Shown here: positions 1 to 9,202 of the stretch, piece by piece | Position numbering within the stretch: the first letter of the stretch is position 1 | Layout: each line of letters begins with the position of its first letter | DNA from: Heyndrickxia ginsengihumi | GTDB taxonomy: Bacteria; Bacillota; Bacilli; Bacillales; Bacillaceae_C | NCBI RefSeq assembly: GCF_011008565.1 | Contig: NZ_JAAIWK010000011.1 | Coordinates: forward strand, 35,348 to 99,347 | Reading direction: 5' to 3' | DNA: 64,000 bases | Program-made: the position numbers and the translations under genes | The notes under the pieces: generated by a model | Seen by the model: only the letters and a program-made list of their open reading frames with translations | What the model was told of the DNA's origin: nothing | Database searches by the model: none

Positions 1-2
1 CC

Positions 3-131
3 TTTTATCATCAGCTCAAATTAGGGGAAATCGCTAGCCGTGAGCATAAATCCGTTAATGCAGTGAAAGGCTGGCGGAGCAGAGCTTTGCAAAAACTAAA
101 ACACCAATTGAAAAAAGGTTGCCGATCTTAA
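3..131 (+). CDS. Sigma-70 family RNA polymerase sigma factor, C-terminal end (partial)
   Basis: The window opens inside this gene; 42 codons remain before a TAA at 129-131. The visible residues include GEIASREHKSVNAVKGWRSR, followed by alternating Leu and Lys. This is the layout of the region 4 helix-turn-helix of sigma-70 family factors, which binds the -35 element: an E-I-A turn, then a recognition helix with a basic R-x-R-A-L-Q-K-L-K tail. The start, regions 2 and 3 and the operon context lie outside the window, so the subgroup cannot be named. A small LuxR-like regulator with the same helix-turn-helix is the main alternative. The gene converges on the following minus-strand gene and shares a terminator hairpin with it. 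Confidence 0.6.
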   Translation, partial: FYHQLKLGEIASREHKSVNAVKGWRSRALQKLKHQLKKGCRS

Positions 132-140
132 GGCAACCTT
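115..140. terminator. Hairpin terminator between convergent genes
   Basis: AAGGTTGCC (115-123) and GGCAACCTT (132-140) form a perfect 9-bp stem with an 8-nt loop. Read on the minus strand the stem runs straight into a T tract (TTTTTT), so it is best placed to stop transcription of the minus-strand gene ending at 143. The hairpin overlaps the last codons of the plus-strand sigma-factor gene. Confidence 0.75.
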
Positions 141-142
141 CA

Positions 143-931
143 TTATGAATGTCCAGCAATAAAATAATCGCGTAAATAGTCAAACCAAATCTTATTTCCT
201 TTTGCGTTTGGCGCCACTTGCTCGCCGTTTTTAAATTCAATGTCTTTCTTCAAGTCTTTGCTGTTCGTGCCTGGCCAGTCTTTCCAATGATCAAGGTATG
301 GAAGCTTCTGCTCTTGGGCAAACTTTTTCAATTCCTTCACTTGATCAGGATAATTGCTGGCTTGATAAATCGGGAACGACGGCTGGATGATCACAACGGC
401 ATCTTTCCATGTTTTTACGGCTTTCAGCAAATTTTTGTGTGTATCTTTAGGAGCGACAGACCCGTTATCATTTAACACAAACGGTTCAAATAAAACTAAA
501 TTCGGATGTGCATCTGCCACCTTTTTATCAAGCTTCTTAGAGATAAATTGTTTGGATGTCACATCACTTGGAAATAGTGTGACAGCGACTTGATCCCCAT
601 ATGCCTGAAGCAAAGCTTTTTTTAAATCGCTTGCCCATCCTTGTTTTTCAGTCCCCATCGCTTTGGAACCGACAATTGCAATAGTGTACGTCTTCTGATC
701 TTTAATTGCCTGTTGAAAATCATTTTTTGCCTGCTGCGGCCAATGGGCAGTATAAGGCATGAGCTTAGCAGCTAATGCAGCGGTTTTTTCTTTCTTCGTC
801 TCCGTACTCGCCTCCGCTTTTTGACTAGAAGCAAAATGGGAAACATCAATTTTTTCCTGCCAATGGCGATTCCCGATGACAAGAAAGGCAATCGTTGCGA
901 CGATCGCAATCAGCGTGAGAAAACTCCGCAT
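143..931 (-). CDS. Membrane-anchored SGNH/GDSL hydrolase-like protein
   Basis: A 262-residue protein starting with a short basic end and a hydrophobic segment (about residues 4-20) that serves as a signal anchor, so the rest should lie outside the membrane. The core resembles the SGNH/GDSL fold: a first beta strand ending in IAIVGSKAMG with candidate nucleophile Ser89, a middle block LVLFEPFVLNDN, and a C-terminal block PNAKGNKIWFDYL. The canonical GDSL and DxxH signatures are not intact, so activity (often ester or O-acetyl hydrolysis on envelope polymers) is uncertain. The start is supported by GGAGG upstream of ATG. It faces away from the LCP gene at 1163, and the shared region with LCP and GalU genes suggests an envelope role; this is inference from context. 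Confidence 0.6.
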   Translation of the reverse strand: MRSFLTLIAIVATIAFLVIGNRHWQEKIDVSHFASSQKAEASTETKKEKTAALAAKLMPYTAHWPQQAKNDFQQAIKDQKTYTIAIVGSKAMGTEKQGWASDLKKALLQAYGDQVAVTLFPSDVTSKQFISKKLDKKVADAHPNLVLFEPFVLNDNGSVAPKDTHKNLLKAVKTWKDAVVIIQPSFPIYQASNYPDQVKELKKFAQEQKLPYLDHWKDWPGTNSKDLKKDIEFKNGEQVAPNAKGNKIWFDYLRDYFIAGHS

Positions 932-1162
932 TTACCAAACCTCCTATCTAGTAAAATATATGTAGTGTTAGAATATTCAAATGATAGCATAATATTTTGA
1001 TAGGAAGAGAAATACGCCAATTGTTCTAATAAATATTGAAAAAGCGACAAAAATTTCGTATAAATAAAGTATTGCAATAAAGAAACGATCTATCAGAAAA
1101 GTCGCAAATTATGATATGATAGCAAATGAATGACAAAAAACTACATAAAAAGGAAGAATCAT

Positions 1163-2074
1163 ATGTTTAAAAAACTATTCATTACTTTAGGGGTTATTAT
1201 TGGTATTGTTGTCGTTGCCGGAGCTGGACTCGCTTGGTATTCATACCATTCGGTTAAAAATACGGCCGAAAAAATCCATGATACAGATGCTTCAGCACCA
1301 AAGAGCGAATCAAACCAAATTAAAAATCAAAAGCCGATTTCCATTCTTCTATTGGGCGTAGATGAACGACAAGGTGATGTCGGAAGATCAGACACGACAA
1401 TTATTTTAACGTTAAATCCAGCGAAGAAAACGATGCAGATGATTTCGATTCCACGTGATACAAGAACAGAAATTGTCGGAAAAGGAACAATCAATAAAAT
1501 TAATGCGGCCTATGCATATGGCGGTCCTGTCATGGCGCTTAACACCGTAAACAAATTTGCAAATTTAAATATTAAACAGTATATCCGCATTAATATGGAA
1601 GGATTAGCAGATCTTGTTGATGCTGTTGGCGGAGTTACCGTAAATAATAAGCTTGACTGGATTGATGAAGGCTATTATAAAAAAGGATATCATTACAAAA
1701 AAGGTGTCATTACGTTAGACACCGGTAAAAAGGCACTCGGATATGTACGCATGCGCCATCTTGATCCACAAGGCGATTTTGGCAGAAACCAAAGAGAACG
1801 TGATGTCATTATGGCAGTCATTAACAAAGCAGCTAGTGTCAAATCAGTTTCACACTATATGGACATTCTCAATGCCATTCAAGACAACGTAAAAACAAAC
1901 TTAACCTTTGATGATATGAAAAATATTGCAACTAATTATCGAGACAGCAAGGACCATATTAAACAATATGAAGTACAAGGTACAGGCGGCAATATAAATG
2001 GCATCTATTACTTAAATGTAAGCGATGCGGAAAGACAAAAAGTGCATAATATGGTTGAAGATATGGAAAAATAA
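1163..2074 (+). CDS. LytR-CpsA-Psr (LCP) family wall polymer transferase
   Basis: LCP proteins transfer undecaprenyl-phosphate-linked anionic polymers (teichoic acids, capsule) onto peptidoglycan at the outer membrane face. This 303-residue copy has one N-terminal membrane helix (about residues 5-25), a short linker, then the LCP catalytic domain. Family marks seen are LLLGVDER followed by GRSDTTIILTLNP, the strand MISIPRDTRTEI, INAAYAYGGP, VDAVGGVTV and YVRMRHLDPQGDFGRNQRERD, whose Asp and Arg residues bind the pyrophosphate lipid. ATG at 1163 was preferred to the in-frame ATG at 1130 because AAAAGGAAG sits about 8 nt upstream and the membrane helix follows directly. The next gene is galU, consistent with wall-polymer synthesis. 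Which paralogue (TagT, TagU or TagV type) it is cannot be said. Confidence 0.9.
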   Translation: MFKKLFITLGVIIGIVVVAGAGLAWYSYHSVKNTAEKIHDTDASAPKSESNQIKNQKPISILLLGVDERQGDVGRSDTTIILTLNPAKKTMQMISIPRDTRTEIVGKGTINKINAAYAYGGPVMALNTVNKFANLNIKQYIRINMEGLADLVDAVGGVTVNNKLDWIDEGYYKKGYHYKKGVITLDTGKKALGYVRMRHLDPQGDFGRNQRERDVIMAVINKAASVKSVSHYMDILNAIQDNVKTNLTFDDMKNIATNYRDSKDHIKQYEVQGTGGNINGIYYLNVSDAERQKVHNMVEDMEK

Positions 2075-2094
2075 TGATAGAAAACTGTTAAGTA

Positions 2095-2123
2095 GAGAGT
2101 CTCTTTATGGGGCTCTTGTTTTT
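2095..2123 (+). terminator. Possible weak terminator after the LCP gene
   Basis: AGAGTC (2096-2101) pairs with GGCTCT (2111-2116) with one G-U pair, followed by TTGTTTTT. The stem is short, so this is a modest call. Confidence 0.4.
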
Positions 2124-2597
2124 AGTCTGAACATTGGAAGATTTAACTCTTTTCGTAGCTGAATAGAAGTATAGCGATAGAAATAAAATCGAAAAAGCGG
2201 TTATAACATTACTATAAAAAGTTATAAAATTTCTAGGATTTCTCTATTTAAAGTGATAAGATAATACTAGAAAAAATGGGAATATAGAAATTTGTCGAAT
2301 TTTGTTGAAATTTTATTTCGTAGATTTTAACAATATGTAGAAAAGAAGATTTTTAATGATTAAGATCTTCTTGATGACGGGGTACGAATATATCAATAAA
2401 TATTCTGTCGTAACACATTTATACGATTATTGCCCTTTACACCATATGAATGGATGTGTTGATAATCTCATAGCCAATATTAAAACTTTAATAGAAGGCG
2501 ATACATAATGTTTTAAAGTTGAAAATTGCAAAGAGATATTAAAGTAGTATTTGAAGAGTTAGTATCTATTATAAGAAACTACTAGGGGGATTTATCG
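2124..2597 (+). other. AT-rich intergenic region upstream of galU
   Basis: About 470 bases without a supportable gene. The stretch is very AT-rich with stops in all frames. It presumably carries the galU promoter, but several TTG/TATAAT-like matches compete and none stands out. The only clear signal is the ribosome binding site AGGGGGA just before the galU ATG. Confidence 0.5.
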
Positions 2598-3482
2598 ATG
2601 AAAAAAGTGAAAAAAGCGATTATTCCAGCGGCAGGGCTTGGAACAAGATTTTTACCAGCAACAAAAGCAATGCCCAAAGAAATGTTACCAATTGTTGATA
2701 AACCGACAATTCAATACATTGTTGAAGAAGCAGTAGCTTCAGGAATTGAAGATATTATTATCGTAACTGGTAAAGGAAAAAGAGCGATAGAAGACCATTT
2801 CGATAATGCCTGGGAATTAGAACAAAATCTTGAGGAAAAAGGAAAACATGAACTGTTAGAAAGAGTGCGGTATGCGTCGAATTTAGCAAATATCCACTAT
2901 ATTCGTCAAAAAGAGCCTCTTGGACTTGGTCATGCTGTATGGTGTGCACGTAATTTTATCGGTGATGAACCATTTGCAGTGCTACTTGGGGATGATATTG
3001 TCCAAAATGACCCACCATGTTTAAAACAACTAATTGATCAATATGAAGAAACACGTTCTTCTGTTATTGGTGTACAAGAAGTACCAGAAAATGAAACACA
3101 TCGCTATGGTGTGATCGCACCATCATCACAAGCGGGAAGAAGATATCAAGTAGATACATTTGTGGAAAAACCAGCGCCTGGGACAGCACCATCTAACCTT
3201 GCAATTATTGGACGGTATTTACTAACTCCAGAAATTTTTATGTTTCTTGACAAACAAGAAAAAGGTGCAGGCGGAGAAATACAATTAACAGATGCAATTC
3301 AACAGTTGAATCAAATTCAACGTGTGTTTGCTTATCAATTTGAGGGAAAAAGATATGATGTTGGTGAAAAATTAGGATTTGTGCAAACAACAGTTGAATT
3401 TGCTTTGCAACATGAGGAAATCAAAGATGAACTTCTAGCATATTTAGAGAAGACTTTACGAAAGAGCCATATAGAAAGCTAA
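2598..3482 (+). CDS. galU: UTP-glucose-1-phosphate uridylyltransferase
   Basis: Makes UDP-glucose from UTP and glucose-1-phosphate in the cytoplasm, the donor for teichoic acid glucosylation, glycolipids and exopolysaccharide. The 294-residue length is normal for bacterial GalU/GtaB. The N-terminal nucleotide-binding signature [20 protein letters not shown] is intact, with the catalytic Lys in the following [10 protein letters not shown] region. [26 protein letters not shown] and the sugar-binding block [10 protein letters not shown] follow in the usual order. AGGGGGA precedes the ATG. It stands alone as a transcript between the LCP gene and a strong bidirectional terminator. Bacillus often carries two paralogues (gtaB and yngB type); this sequence alone does not say which one this is. 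Confidence 0.93.
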   Translation: MKKVKKAIIPAAGLGTRFLPATKAMPKEMLPIVDKPTIQYIVEEAVASGIEDIIIVTGKGKRAIEDHFDNAWELEQNLEEKGKHELLERVRYASNLANIHYIRQKEPLGLGHAVWCARNFIGDEPFAVLLGDDIVQNDPPCLKQLIDQYEETRSSVIGVQEVPENETHRYGVIAPSSQAGRRYQVDTFVEKPAPGTAPSNLAIIGRYLLTPEIFMFLDKQEKGAGGEIQLTDAIQQLNQIQRVFAYQFEGKRYDVGEKLGFVQTTVEFALQHEEIKDELLAYLEKTLRKSHIES

Positions 3483-3625
3483 TAAAAGAGAAGGGCTCTG
3501 ATAAATTACTTCAGCATAAGATCCTTCTTATTATTTCTTTTTTTATGCGATGGCTAAATAACCTCATGATTGGGGAACAAGTATATTTGAAATGTTTGAA
3601 TAATATCATCTTTTATAAGCATATT

Positions 3626-3665
3626 TTAAGAAAAGGCTAATCACATATGATTAGCCTTTTCTTAA
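3626..3665. terminator. Strong bidirectional terminator
   Basis: A perfect 18-bp stem: TTAAGAAAAGGCTAATCA (3626-3643) pairs with its exact complement at 3648-3665 around a CATA loop. The arms end in T-rich tracts in both directions. It separates the convergent galU (plus) and alpha-mannosidase (minus) genes and starts 2 bases from the latter's stop codon. Confidence 0.9.
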
Positions 3666-3666
3666 T

Positions 3667-6276
3667 TTAAAACAAAATTGTTTTCACCTGATTCGCCTTT
3701 AAAGCAACCTTTATTTCGTTCTGTTCTACGTTCAATGGAGCAATGCTTTTTTCATTTAAGTTTGCCTCTACAACTTGTTCAATCGGCTGTTTGAATTGGA
3801 ATGTGCTGTTGCTGATTGTTTCGGTTGGATTGTATATGCGTAAAACTAGTTTGTTTTCTTTTTCTGCTTTTTTCAATGTGCTGATCACTGTATTGCTGCT
3901 CTTTTCTTGCAGCAGGCTATATGTCAGCGGTGTCGGCACACTGGATGGATTTAATTTCATCGCATTGAACGGGATTTTGTTATATGTTTCAATGGCTGTT
4001 GTATATTGCTTTGCAATTCTGCCGACATTTGCAGCAGTTGTTGATTGTTGATGTGTTGTGATCGCGAATTCCATCGTTAATGTCCCTAACATTTGTGAAT
4101 CGGGAGTCGGCAGTTTAATTCCTGATGGCCGGCCAGGTCTTCTTAACATTTCTTCTTTTCCTAAAAAACCGACACTGCGGAAAAGTGTGATCGCAATCGT
4201 GTCATGATGACTGCCGATTATTTCGTATTCTCTCGTGCTATTCGTTAAGACGCTCACACCATATTCGTCATTACATAAACCTACGAATGAAAGCATCGGA
4301 TAGATGGAGTCTGGCCGTTCACCCCAGTTTTCCTCTTGCCAGTAATCCATCGCAGGGTCATAGACGTTGCGCTTAATGAAGCCGAACTGATTGTCCGCAA
4401 TTGAACATTTAGACGCGATCCCTGTTGGAATTAATGCGCGTAGGCGATGGTCCATTGCATGATTATCGAGTTCAACTTTGATGTTGATCATTGGCTTGTG
4501 CTTTGGAATTGTTAGTTTCCAATGAACGTCTATGAAACTATTATGATTGTTTCTTTTCCGTTCGTCTAAATTGCGCGGAATATTGAGTTTGAACTGAATG
4601 TCAATTTCTGCTTCATACATATGTTGAACGATGTGTACATCTGCTTTGACTTGATCACTGTAGATAAGCGTTTCGTTTGGCAGGGGAGAGAAGTCGTATT
4701 CATCTCCGTCATCTCCGCCATTTTCCAATAGCAGGATATTGTTAAATTGCTTTTCCAGCTGTTTATCCCATATATTGAGTGTCCCGTTCGGATTAACGGT
4801 AATTTGATAATAATCAGTTTCGATGCTTTCTTTTTCGGCAAAGGAATGCGTCATATCTGTATCTGTAGGAACGATAAAATAAGTTTTATAGCCCATCGCT
4901 GGAATTGAATCTTTTAGTTGAATTGTATATTTGTAGAATGGATCATAGTTTCCGTAATGAACGATTTGGCGATCGATTAATCCTGGATCTAATTCTTCTT
5001 TGCTGATGACCTCAAATGGAATGATCGTTCCGTCTGCATCTTCTAATGTAAAAGAATGAAGCTTTGTGGTCACAGTTGTTGTAACGACTTCTTCACGGTC
5101 ATATGGAAGCAGATTAAAGGCGGTCAGAAGATCTTCAGAACGATCGGTTTTAATCGCATCAGTCATTTTTCGTTTATAAAATTCAATGAGACGATCAGTC
5201 TTTTCTTCTGCAAGGAAAAAGCGATTTGCGATTTCACGATGAACTTTATCAGAACAGCAGCAGCCGATGCTGTCATGGGCGTGATTCTTCATGATTTCTT
5301 TCCATATCGACTCGATTAAGCCGTGATGATAGTCGAATCCTAAAGAATAGGCAATAGATGCGAGCGGTTCAAGGATGTTCGTTATTTTATTTTCAATGCG
5401 GGTGTTTGCCGCTTTAATATCCATCCGTGTTGAATAAATACTGCGATGAACCCGCATATATTTGCCGTCTAAAAATTCGCCTTGAATCGTCGGCAGTGCA
5501 TGATGCTGTTCTAATTCCGCAAAAACATTTTCATATTTACTTAAGAAAAATTCACGATCGGGATATAAACGCTGCAGCTTCTCGATAATGGTAAAAATAT
5601 TTTTTTGGATAGGCATTTGATCGTGACCATTTGGAAGAATAATATTTTCTGTCGTAGCTCCCCGATCCAAGACAGGAAAGTATTTGTTCATTCGTTCTTG
5701 AAGTTGTTCCTCGTTCTCAGGTAAATATTTGCCAATTGCGTAGCCAAGCGGAAACAGTTGGACAAGCACTTTAGATCCATCAACACTTTCCCAGTAAAAT
5801 TCGGTTTTATCCGTACCATGACGTTCAGATGTGCCGCGCCAGAAAATCGAATATTGAATATCAAAGCCATTTAAAATTTGCGGCATTTGCGAAGATTGGC
5901 CGAACGAGTCGGGAAGGTAGCCAATCTTCATCGCTGTTCCGAATGCTTCACTATCTTTTAAGCCGTAGAGGAGATTGCGAACAATCGATTCCCCGCCAAC
6001 GATCATTTCATCTGTTTGTGTATACCAAGGGCCGATAATGAGACGGCCGTCTTGGATTAGCTTTTTTACCCGTTCTTTGTTTTCTGGTTTTACTTTAAAA
6101 TAATCTTCAAGAATTGCTGTTTGCCCGTCCAGTACGTAGTAAGGGTAGTTTTGGTTTGTCTCTAGCATATTTAAGATTTCTTCCATATTATTGACGAGTA
6201 AAATTTGCGATTCTTCTGTTGAAAAATACCATTCTCTATCCCAATGCATATGTGGTACAATATGAACTTTTTTCAT
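3667..6276 (-). CDS. mngB: Glycoside hydrolase family 38 alpha-mannosidase (mannosylglycerate hydrolase type)
   Basis: An 869-residue cytoplasmic GH38 enzyme without a signal peptide. The N-terminal catalytic domain shows the zinc-binding HMHWDREWY motif (residues 9-17), DGQTAILEDY, GPWYTQTDE and the nucleophile motif LPDSFGQSSQ with Asp123. The middle helical domain carries the zinc-site segment KNHAHDSIGCCCSDKVHREI. The remaining half is the beta-sandwich region typical of MngB-like enzymes. Its ATG overlaps the stop of the upstream PTS gene by 4 nt (ATGA), so the two are translationally coupled. The pairing fits import and phosphorylation of an alpha-mannoside such as 2-O-alpha-mannosylglycerate followed by intracellular hydrolysis, as in E. 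coli MngA/MngB. The true substrate could be another short mannoside. A GH38 of this size is also annotated simply as alpha-mannosidase. Confidence 0.85.
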   Translation of the reverse strand: MKKVHIVPHMHWDREWYFSTEESQILLVNNMEEILNMLETNQNYPYYVLDGQTAILEDYFKVKPENKERVKKLIQDGRLIIGPWYTQTDEMIVGGESIVRNLLYGLKDSEAFGTAMKIGYLPDSFGQSSQMPQILNGFDIQYSIFWRGTSERHGTDKTEFYWESVDGSKVLVQLFPLGYAIGKYLPENEEQLQERMNKYFPVLDRGATTENIILPNGHDQMPIQKNIFTIIEKLQRLYPDREFFLSKYENVFAELEQHHALPTIQGEFLDGKYMRVHRSIYSTRMDIKAANTRIENKITNILEPLASIAYSLGFDYHHGLIESIWKEIMKNHAHDSIGCCCSDKVHREIANRFFLAEEKTDRLIEFYKRKMTDAIKTDRSEDLLTAFNLLPYDREEVVTTTVTTKLHSFTLEDADGTIIPFEVISKEELDPGLIDRQIVHYGNYDPFYKYTIQLKDSIPAMGYKTYFIVPTDTDMTHSFAEKESIETDYYQITVNPNGTLNIWDKQLEKQFNNILLLENGGDDGDEYDFSPLPNETLIYSDQVKADVHIVQHMYEAEIDIQFKLNIPRNLDERKRNNHNSFIDVHWKLTIPKHKPMINIKVELDNHAMDHRLRALIPTGIASKCSIADNQFGFIKRNVYDPAMDYWQEENWGERPDSIYPMLSFVGLCNDEYGVSVLTNSTREYEIIGSHHDTIAITLFRSVGFLGKEEMLRRPGRPSGIKLPTPDSQMLGTLTMEFAITTHQQSTTAANVGRIAKQYTTAIETYNKIPFNAMKLNPSSVPTPLTYSLLQEKSSNTVISTLKKAEKENKLVLRIYNPTETISNSTFQFKQPIEQVVEANLNEKSIAPLNVEQNEIKVALKANQVKTILF

Positions 6277-8237
6277 GATGCCCCTCCAACTTTTTTATTA
6301 AGTGCGACTGATTGGTTATTGCGAACTTCTTTTTTTAGTTTGTTCTTTCTAGTAATAATTAATAGAATCATAGAGATGAGTGCACCAATTAATGCAGCGC
6401 CAAGCCAAATACTGGCGGCTAGGAGGATAGGCTGTCCTTTTACTAATGCTAAGGAAAAAATACCAGCTCCTGGGACACTTAAACCGATATGAAAGTATGC
6501 GACAATGGCGCCTGTAACAGCGGAACCGGCAATTAAGGAAGGGATGACACGGAATGGATCATTAATCATAAAAGGAATGGCCCCTTCCGTAATACCTGCG
6601 AGTCCAAGCAACCATGTTTGTTTGCCGATTTCTTTCTCTTGCTTATTAAAATATTGTTTTCCGATAATCGTTGCAGCAGTAACTGAAAAGGCCGAAACCA
6701 TTTTAACAGAGGAGAATGCTGCGTAAGGAACGATATTGCCGCTTGCCATTGCGCCAATACAGAAAGTGTAGGCGGCTTTGTTTACTGGCCCCCCTAAATC
6801 GAAGGAAACCATCGCCCCGATAATAGCGCCTAAAATAATCGCATTCGTGCCAGACATACTGCCTAACCATTTGACTAATCCTTGATTGATCCAAGCAAGC
6901 GGTTCGCCAATGACAAATAGCATAATCGAACCGACGACAAGTGTGCCGACAACGGGATACACCCAGAAGCTCACAAAGCCTGCAAATGTTCCTTTTGGCT
7001 GGATATTTTTCTTCATAAATTTCAAGAAAAATCCTGCTAAGAAACCGCCGAGCATCCCGCCAAGAAATCCGCTCCCAATTAGATTTGCGGCGACACCGGC
7101 TGCAAATCCGGGACCAAGTGCTGGTTTATCAGCGATTGAATAGGCCATATAAGCAGCTAAAATCGGCACCATCAGTTGTCCAAGCAGCCCGCTGCCTAAT
7201 TGGCGAAGAAGCCAAAGCCATGAACCTTCATGATTGTATACATCTTGCAGACCAAAAGCTTGAGAAATGAGGACTGCTGCAGCTAATGTCATACCGCCGG
7301 CTACAATGATCGGAATCATATAGGAAACACCAGTTAAAATCGAATCTTTTATTTCATTTTTAAAGGTTTTTCCCCCGAGATCATCGGAAGAAGATGACGT
7401 GTTCTTAGTTGGATCGTATTCTTTTTTTGGCTCCCTTTCTGCTTTTTCGAGTGCTTGTTGAATGATTTCCTTCGCATTTCGTAAAGGAGCGGCAACAGAT
7501 GTTTTCATTTTTGGAAGGTGAGCATAGCGCCCCTCATCTTTAACGGCAACATCGGTGGCAAAAATAACAGCATCTGCCTTTTTCAAGAGCGCAGTTGTAT
7601 GGCGATCTTCAATGCCATTCGCTCCTTGCTTTTCGACAAAAACATCGACACCTAGTTCATTTCCTGCTTTTACAAGTGCCTCAGCAGCCATATAAGTGTG
7701 AGCGATCCCCGCTGGACAGGCTGTAATCGCAATGATTGTTTTATCAAGCTTCTTTACGTTTTTCTTTGTTTCTGCTGTATTCATATTATCTAGCCGCATA
7801 TATAGCTCAGTATTTGTTTTTGAGTGTAATAGTTTCTCTTTATAGGATGGATCCGACAGTCTTGTTACTAATTCTGATAATAATGCAAGATGTGTAGAAC
7901 CTGCTTCGCTTTCTGGTATTGCTAATAGGATGACGAGCTGTACTTGATTGTTCGGATCGATGCTCTCCCAATCTGTCAGCGGTGACTTGAGTACTGCAAC
8001 TGCAAAAGCTGCTTCCTTGACAGTTGATGATTTACCGTGGGGAATGGCAAGGCCGCCCTCGAATCCTGTAGGGGAATGCGTTTCTCTATCTAATACCGCT
8101 TGTAAAAATATTTCTTTAGAATCTATTTTTCCAGCCTCAGCCAGTTTGTTCACCAAGTGCTGAATGACTTCTACTTTTGAATGGAATACATTCCCAGTGC
8201 TGATTAAGCTTGGCGAGGTGAGTGCTTGTAGTTTCAT
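6273..8237 (-). CDS. PTS fructose/mannosylglycerate-family transporter, EIIABC fusion
   Basis: A 654-residue phosphotransferase permease that imports and phosphorylates its sugar. Domain order is IIA (about 1-150, active His67 in GGLAIPHGKS), IIB (about 165-265, active Cys174 in ITACPAGIAHTYMAA) and a membrane IIC domain (about 300-635) with many hydrophobic helices. The chosen ATG at 8237 follows AAAAAAGGGGGTATTACA. An open frame continues upstream but encodes a basic, unstructured stretch that overlaps the regulator gene, so it is not the start. It is cotranscribed with the downstream GH38 gene (4-nt overlap) and preceded by an RpiR regulator on the same strand. IIABC fusions of this type serve fructose or, next to GH38, mannosylglycerate; the second reading is favoured here. 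Confidence 0.88.
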   Translation of the reverse strand: MKLQALTSPSLISTGNVFHSKVEVIQHLVNKLAEAGKIDSKEIFLQAVLDRETHSPTGFEGGLAIPHGKSSTVKEAAFAVAVLKSPLTDWESIDPNNQVQLVILLAIPESEAGSTHLALLSELVTRLSDPSYKEKLLHSKTNTELYMRLDNMNTAETKKNVKKLDKTIIAITACPAGIAHTYMAAEALVKAGNELGVDVFVEKQGANGIEDRHTTALLKKADAVIFATDVAVKDEGRYAHLPKMKTSVAAPLRNAKEIIQQALEKAEREPKKEYDPTKNTSSSSDDLGGKTFKNEIKDSILTGVSYMIPIIVAGGMTLAAAVLISQAFGLQDVYNHEGSWLWLLRQLGSGLLGQLMVPILAAYMAYSIADKPALGPGFAAGVAANLIGSGFLGGMLGGFLAGFFLKFMKKNIQPKGTFAGFVSFWVYPVVGTLVVGSIMLFVIGEPLAWINQGLVKWLGSMSGTNAIILGAIIGAMVSFDLGGPVNKAAYTFCIGAMASGNIVPYAAFSSVKMVSAFSVTAATIIGKQYFNKQEKEIGKQTWLLGLAGITEGAIPFMINDPFRVIPSLIAGSAVTGAIVAYFHIGLSVPGAGIFSLALVKGQPILLAASIWLGAALIGALISMILLIITRKNKLKKEVRNNQSVALNKKVGGAS

Positions 8238-8260
8238 TGTAATACCCCCTTTTTTATATT

Positions 8261-8274
8261 TGTAAGTGTTTACA
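8261..8274 (-). promoter_or_regulatory. cre-like catabolite repression site in the PTS gene leader
   Basis: TGTAAGTGTTTACA on the plus strand (TGTAAACACTTACA on the coding strand) is a perfect TGTAA/TTACA inverted repeat. It differs from the CcpA consensus TGWAARCGYTWWCA at one of 14 positions, in the central CG. It lies 24 bases upstream of the PTS start codon, between promoter region and gene. Confidence 0.5.
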
Positions 8275-8314
8275 TTTTTGATTTTAACAAATAAAAAAAT
8301 AAGAAGAGGTATTC

Positions 8315-8370
8315 TTCGTATTTTTACACATATAGAATCAGTGATTCGTATTTTTCGTGTATTTTTACAC
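8315..8370 (-). promoter_or_regulatory. Candidate operator cluster for the RpiR regulator
   Basis: Between the regulator stop (8375) and the PTS gene lie three structured elements. GTGTA-TTTT-TACAC at 8357-8370 is a perfect palindrome. CGTATTTTTACAC at 8317-8329 is a near-direct repeat of it. GAATCA-G-TGATTC at 8335-8347 is a perfect 13-mer palindrome. The spacing and symmetry fit binding of a dimeric RpiR-family regulator encoded just upstream. Assignment of which element is the operator is inference. Confidence 0.5.
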
Positions 8371-8374
8371 AGAT

Positions 8375-9103
8375 TTAATAATGTTCCCAATAATATTGAG
8401 ATAATGTTTGTAAAATAATCATCACTGGCGTTCTGTCCGTAATATTGTAGCCGTTTTTCATCTTTTTTGGTGCATCGCAATATAGATTGATTTCAGCCGC
8501 CTGCTGTAGAGAATTACGGCTAAAATGAGTCAGCGAAATGATCGGAATTTGCCGCGTTTTTGCTAGTTCTGCCATTTCAAGCACTTGCTGAGTTTCTCCG
8601 GTCAGACTGATTAAAAATAGCACATCATGCTTCGTGTACTCATTAAGCGTACGAACCATTTCATGACGATGATGATAAAATTCTGCAATTTTGCCAACGA
8701 CGCGCAAGTTCCGGACGATCATTTCGCAGAAGTTGGCTGTGTCGCCAACTGCAAAGAACAGGACATGCTTCGCATCATGAATCATTTTAGCTGCTGCTTC
8801 AATCATTTCTTGGTCAATCAGCTCAAATGTTTTTTGAATATGAAGGAAGGAGCTTTCCTTTTCTTGAATAGTTGTTACATCAAGCTCTTCTTTTAAACTA
8901 TTTTTCATGTGGGAAAACCCATCATATCCCAGCTTCTTAGAAAGCCTTGTAATCGTATTTGGGACTGTAAACAGATTAGCCGCGATTGCCTGAATGGATT
9001 GATGAACGAAACCTTGTTTGTTTCTCATAATATATTCAATAATTTGGTCATCTGTATCATTTAACTTGTATTCAAACTTATGTATACGTTCTTCAAAGCG
9101 CAT
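8375..9103 (-). CDS. MurR/RpiR family transcriptional regulator of the mannoside operon
   Basis: A 242-residue regulator with an N-terminal RpiR helix-turn-helix (about residues 10-75, including IQAIAANLFTVPNTITRLSK and GYDGFSHMKNSL) and a C-terminal SIS sugar-phosphate-binding domain (about 100-240) with the SIS strand VLFFAVGDTANF and the segment LISLTGETQQVLEMAELAK. The start is ATG at 9103, preceded by GGGGGTGAG. The open frame extends 33 codons further, but that part is translation of the hairpin repeat at 9156-9202 and is not real protein. It is read in the same direction as the PTS-GH38 pair, and palindromes in the space between them are likely operators. The effector is probably the phosphorylated mannoside made by the PTS. 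Confidence 0.85.
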   Translation of the reverse strand: MRFEERIHKFEYKLNDTDDQIIEYIMRNKQGFVHQSIQAIAANLFTVPNTITRLSKKLGYDGFSHMKNSLKEELDVTTIQEKESSFLHIQKTFELIDQEMIEAAAKMIHDAKHVLFFAVGDTANFCEMIVRNLRVVGKIAEFYHHRHEMVRTLNEYTKHDVLFLISLTGETQQVLEMAELAKTRQIPIISLTHFSRNSLQQAAEINLYCDAPKKMKNGYNITDRTPVMIILQTLSQYYWEHY

Positions 9104-9155
9104 GCAGCTCACCCCCAGCATTAGCATTAACTTATTATAACAAATATTCCAAAAA

Positions 9156-9202
9156 GGTGCCTGACCCCTTTCGTGCGATAAAGCACGAAAGGGGTCAGGC
9201 AC
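9156..9202. repeat. Dispersed GGTGCCTGACCCC hairpin repeat, copy 1
   Basis: 20-nt arms (9157-9176 and 9183-9202) are perfect inverted complements around a GATAAA loop. It lies 53 bases upstream of the RpiR regulator start, in the divergent space before the gene at 9528. Eight copies of this family occur in the window. This copy has CGTGC at the arm tip rather than TGTGC. Confidence 0.9.

Noticed and set aside
9104..9202. 33-codon N-terminal extension of the RpiR regulator (MPDPFRALSHERGQAP...)
   Set aside because: It is translation of the hairpin repeat. A good GGGGGTGAG site and ATG at 9103 begin the conserved domain. Similar false extensions occur at 12237 and 54723, and short frames at 33852 and 54694 are also repeat-derived.
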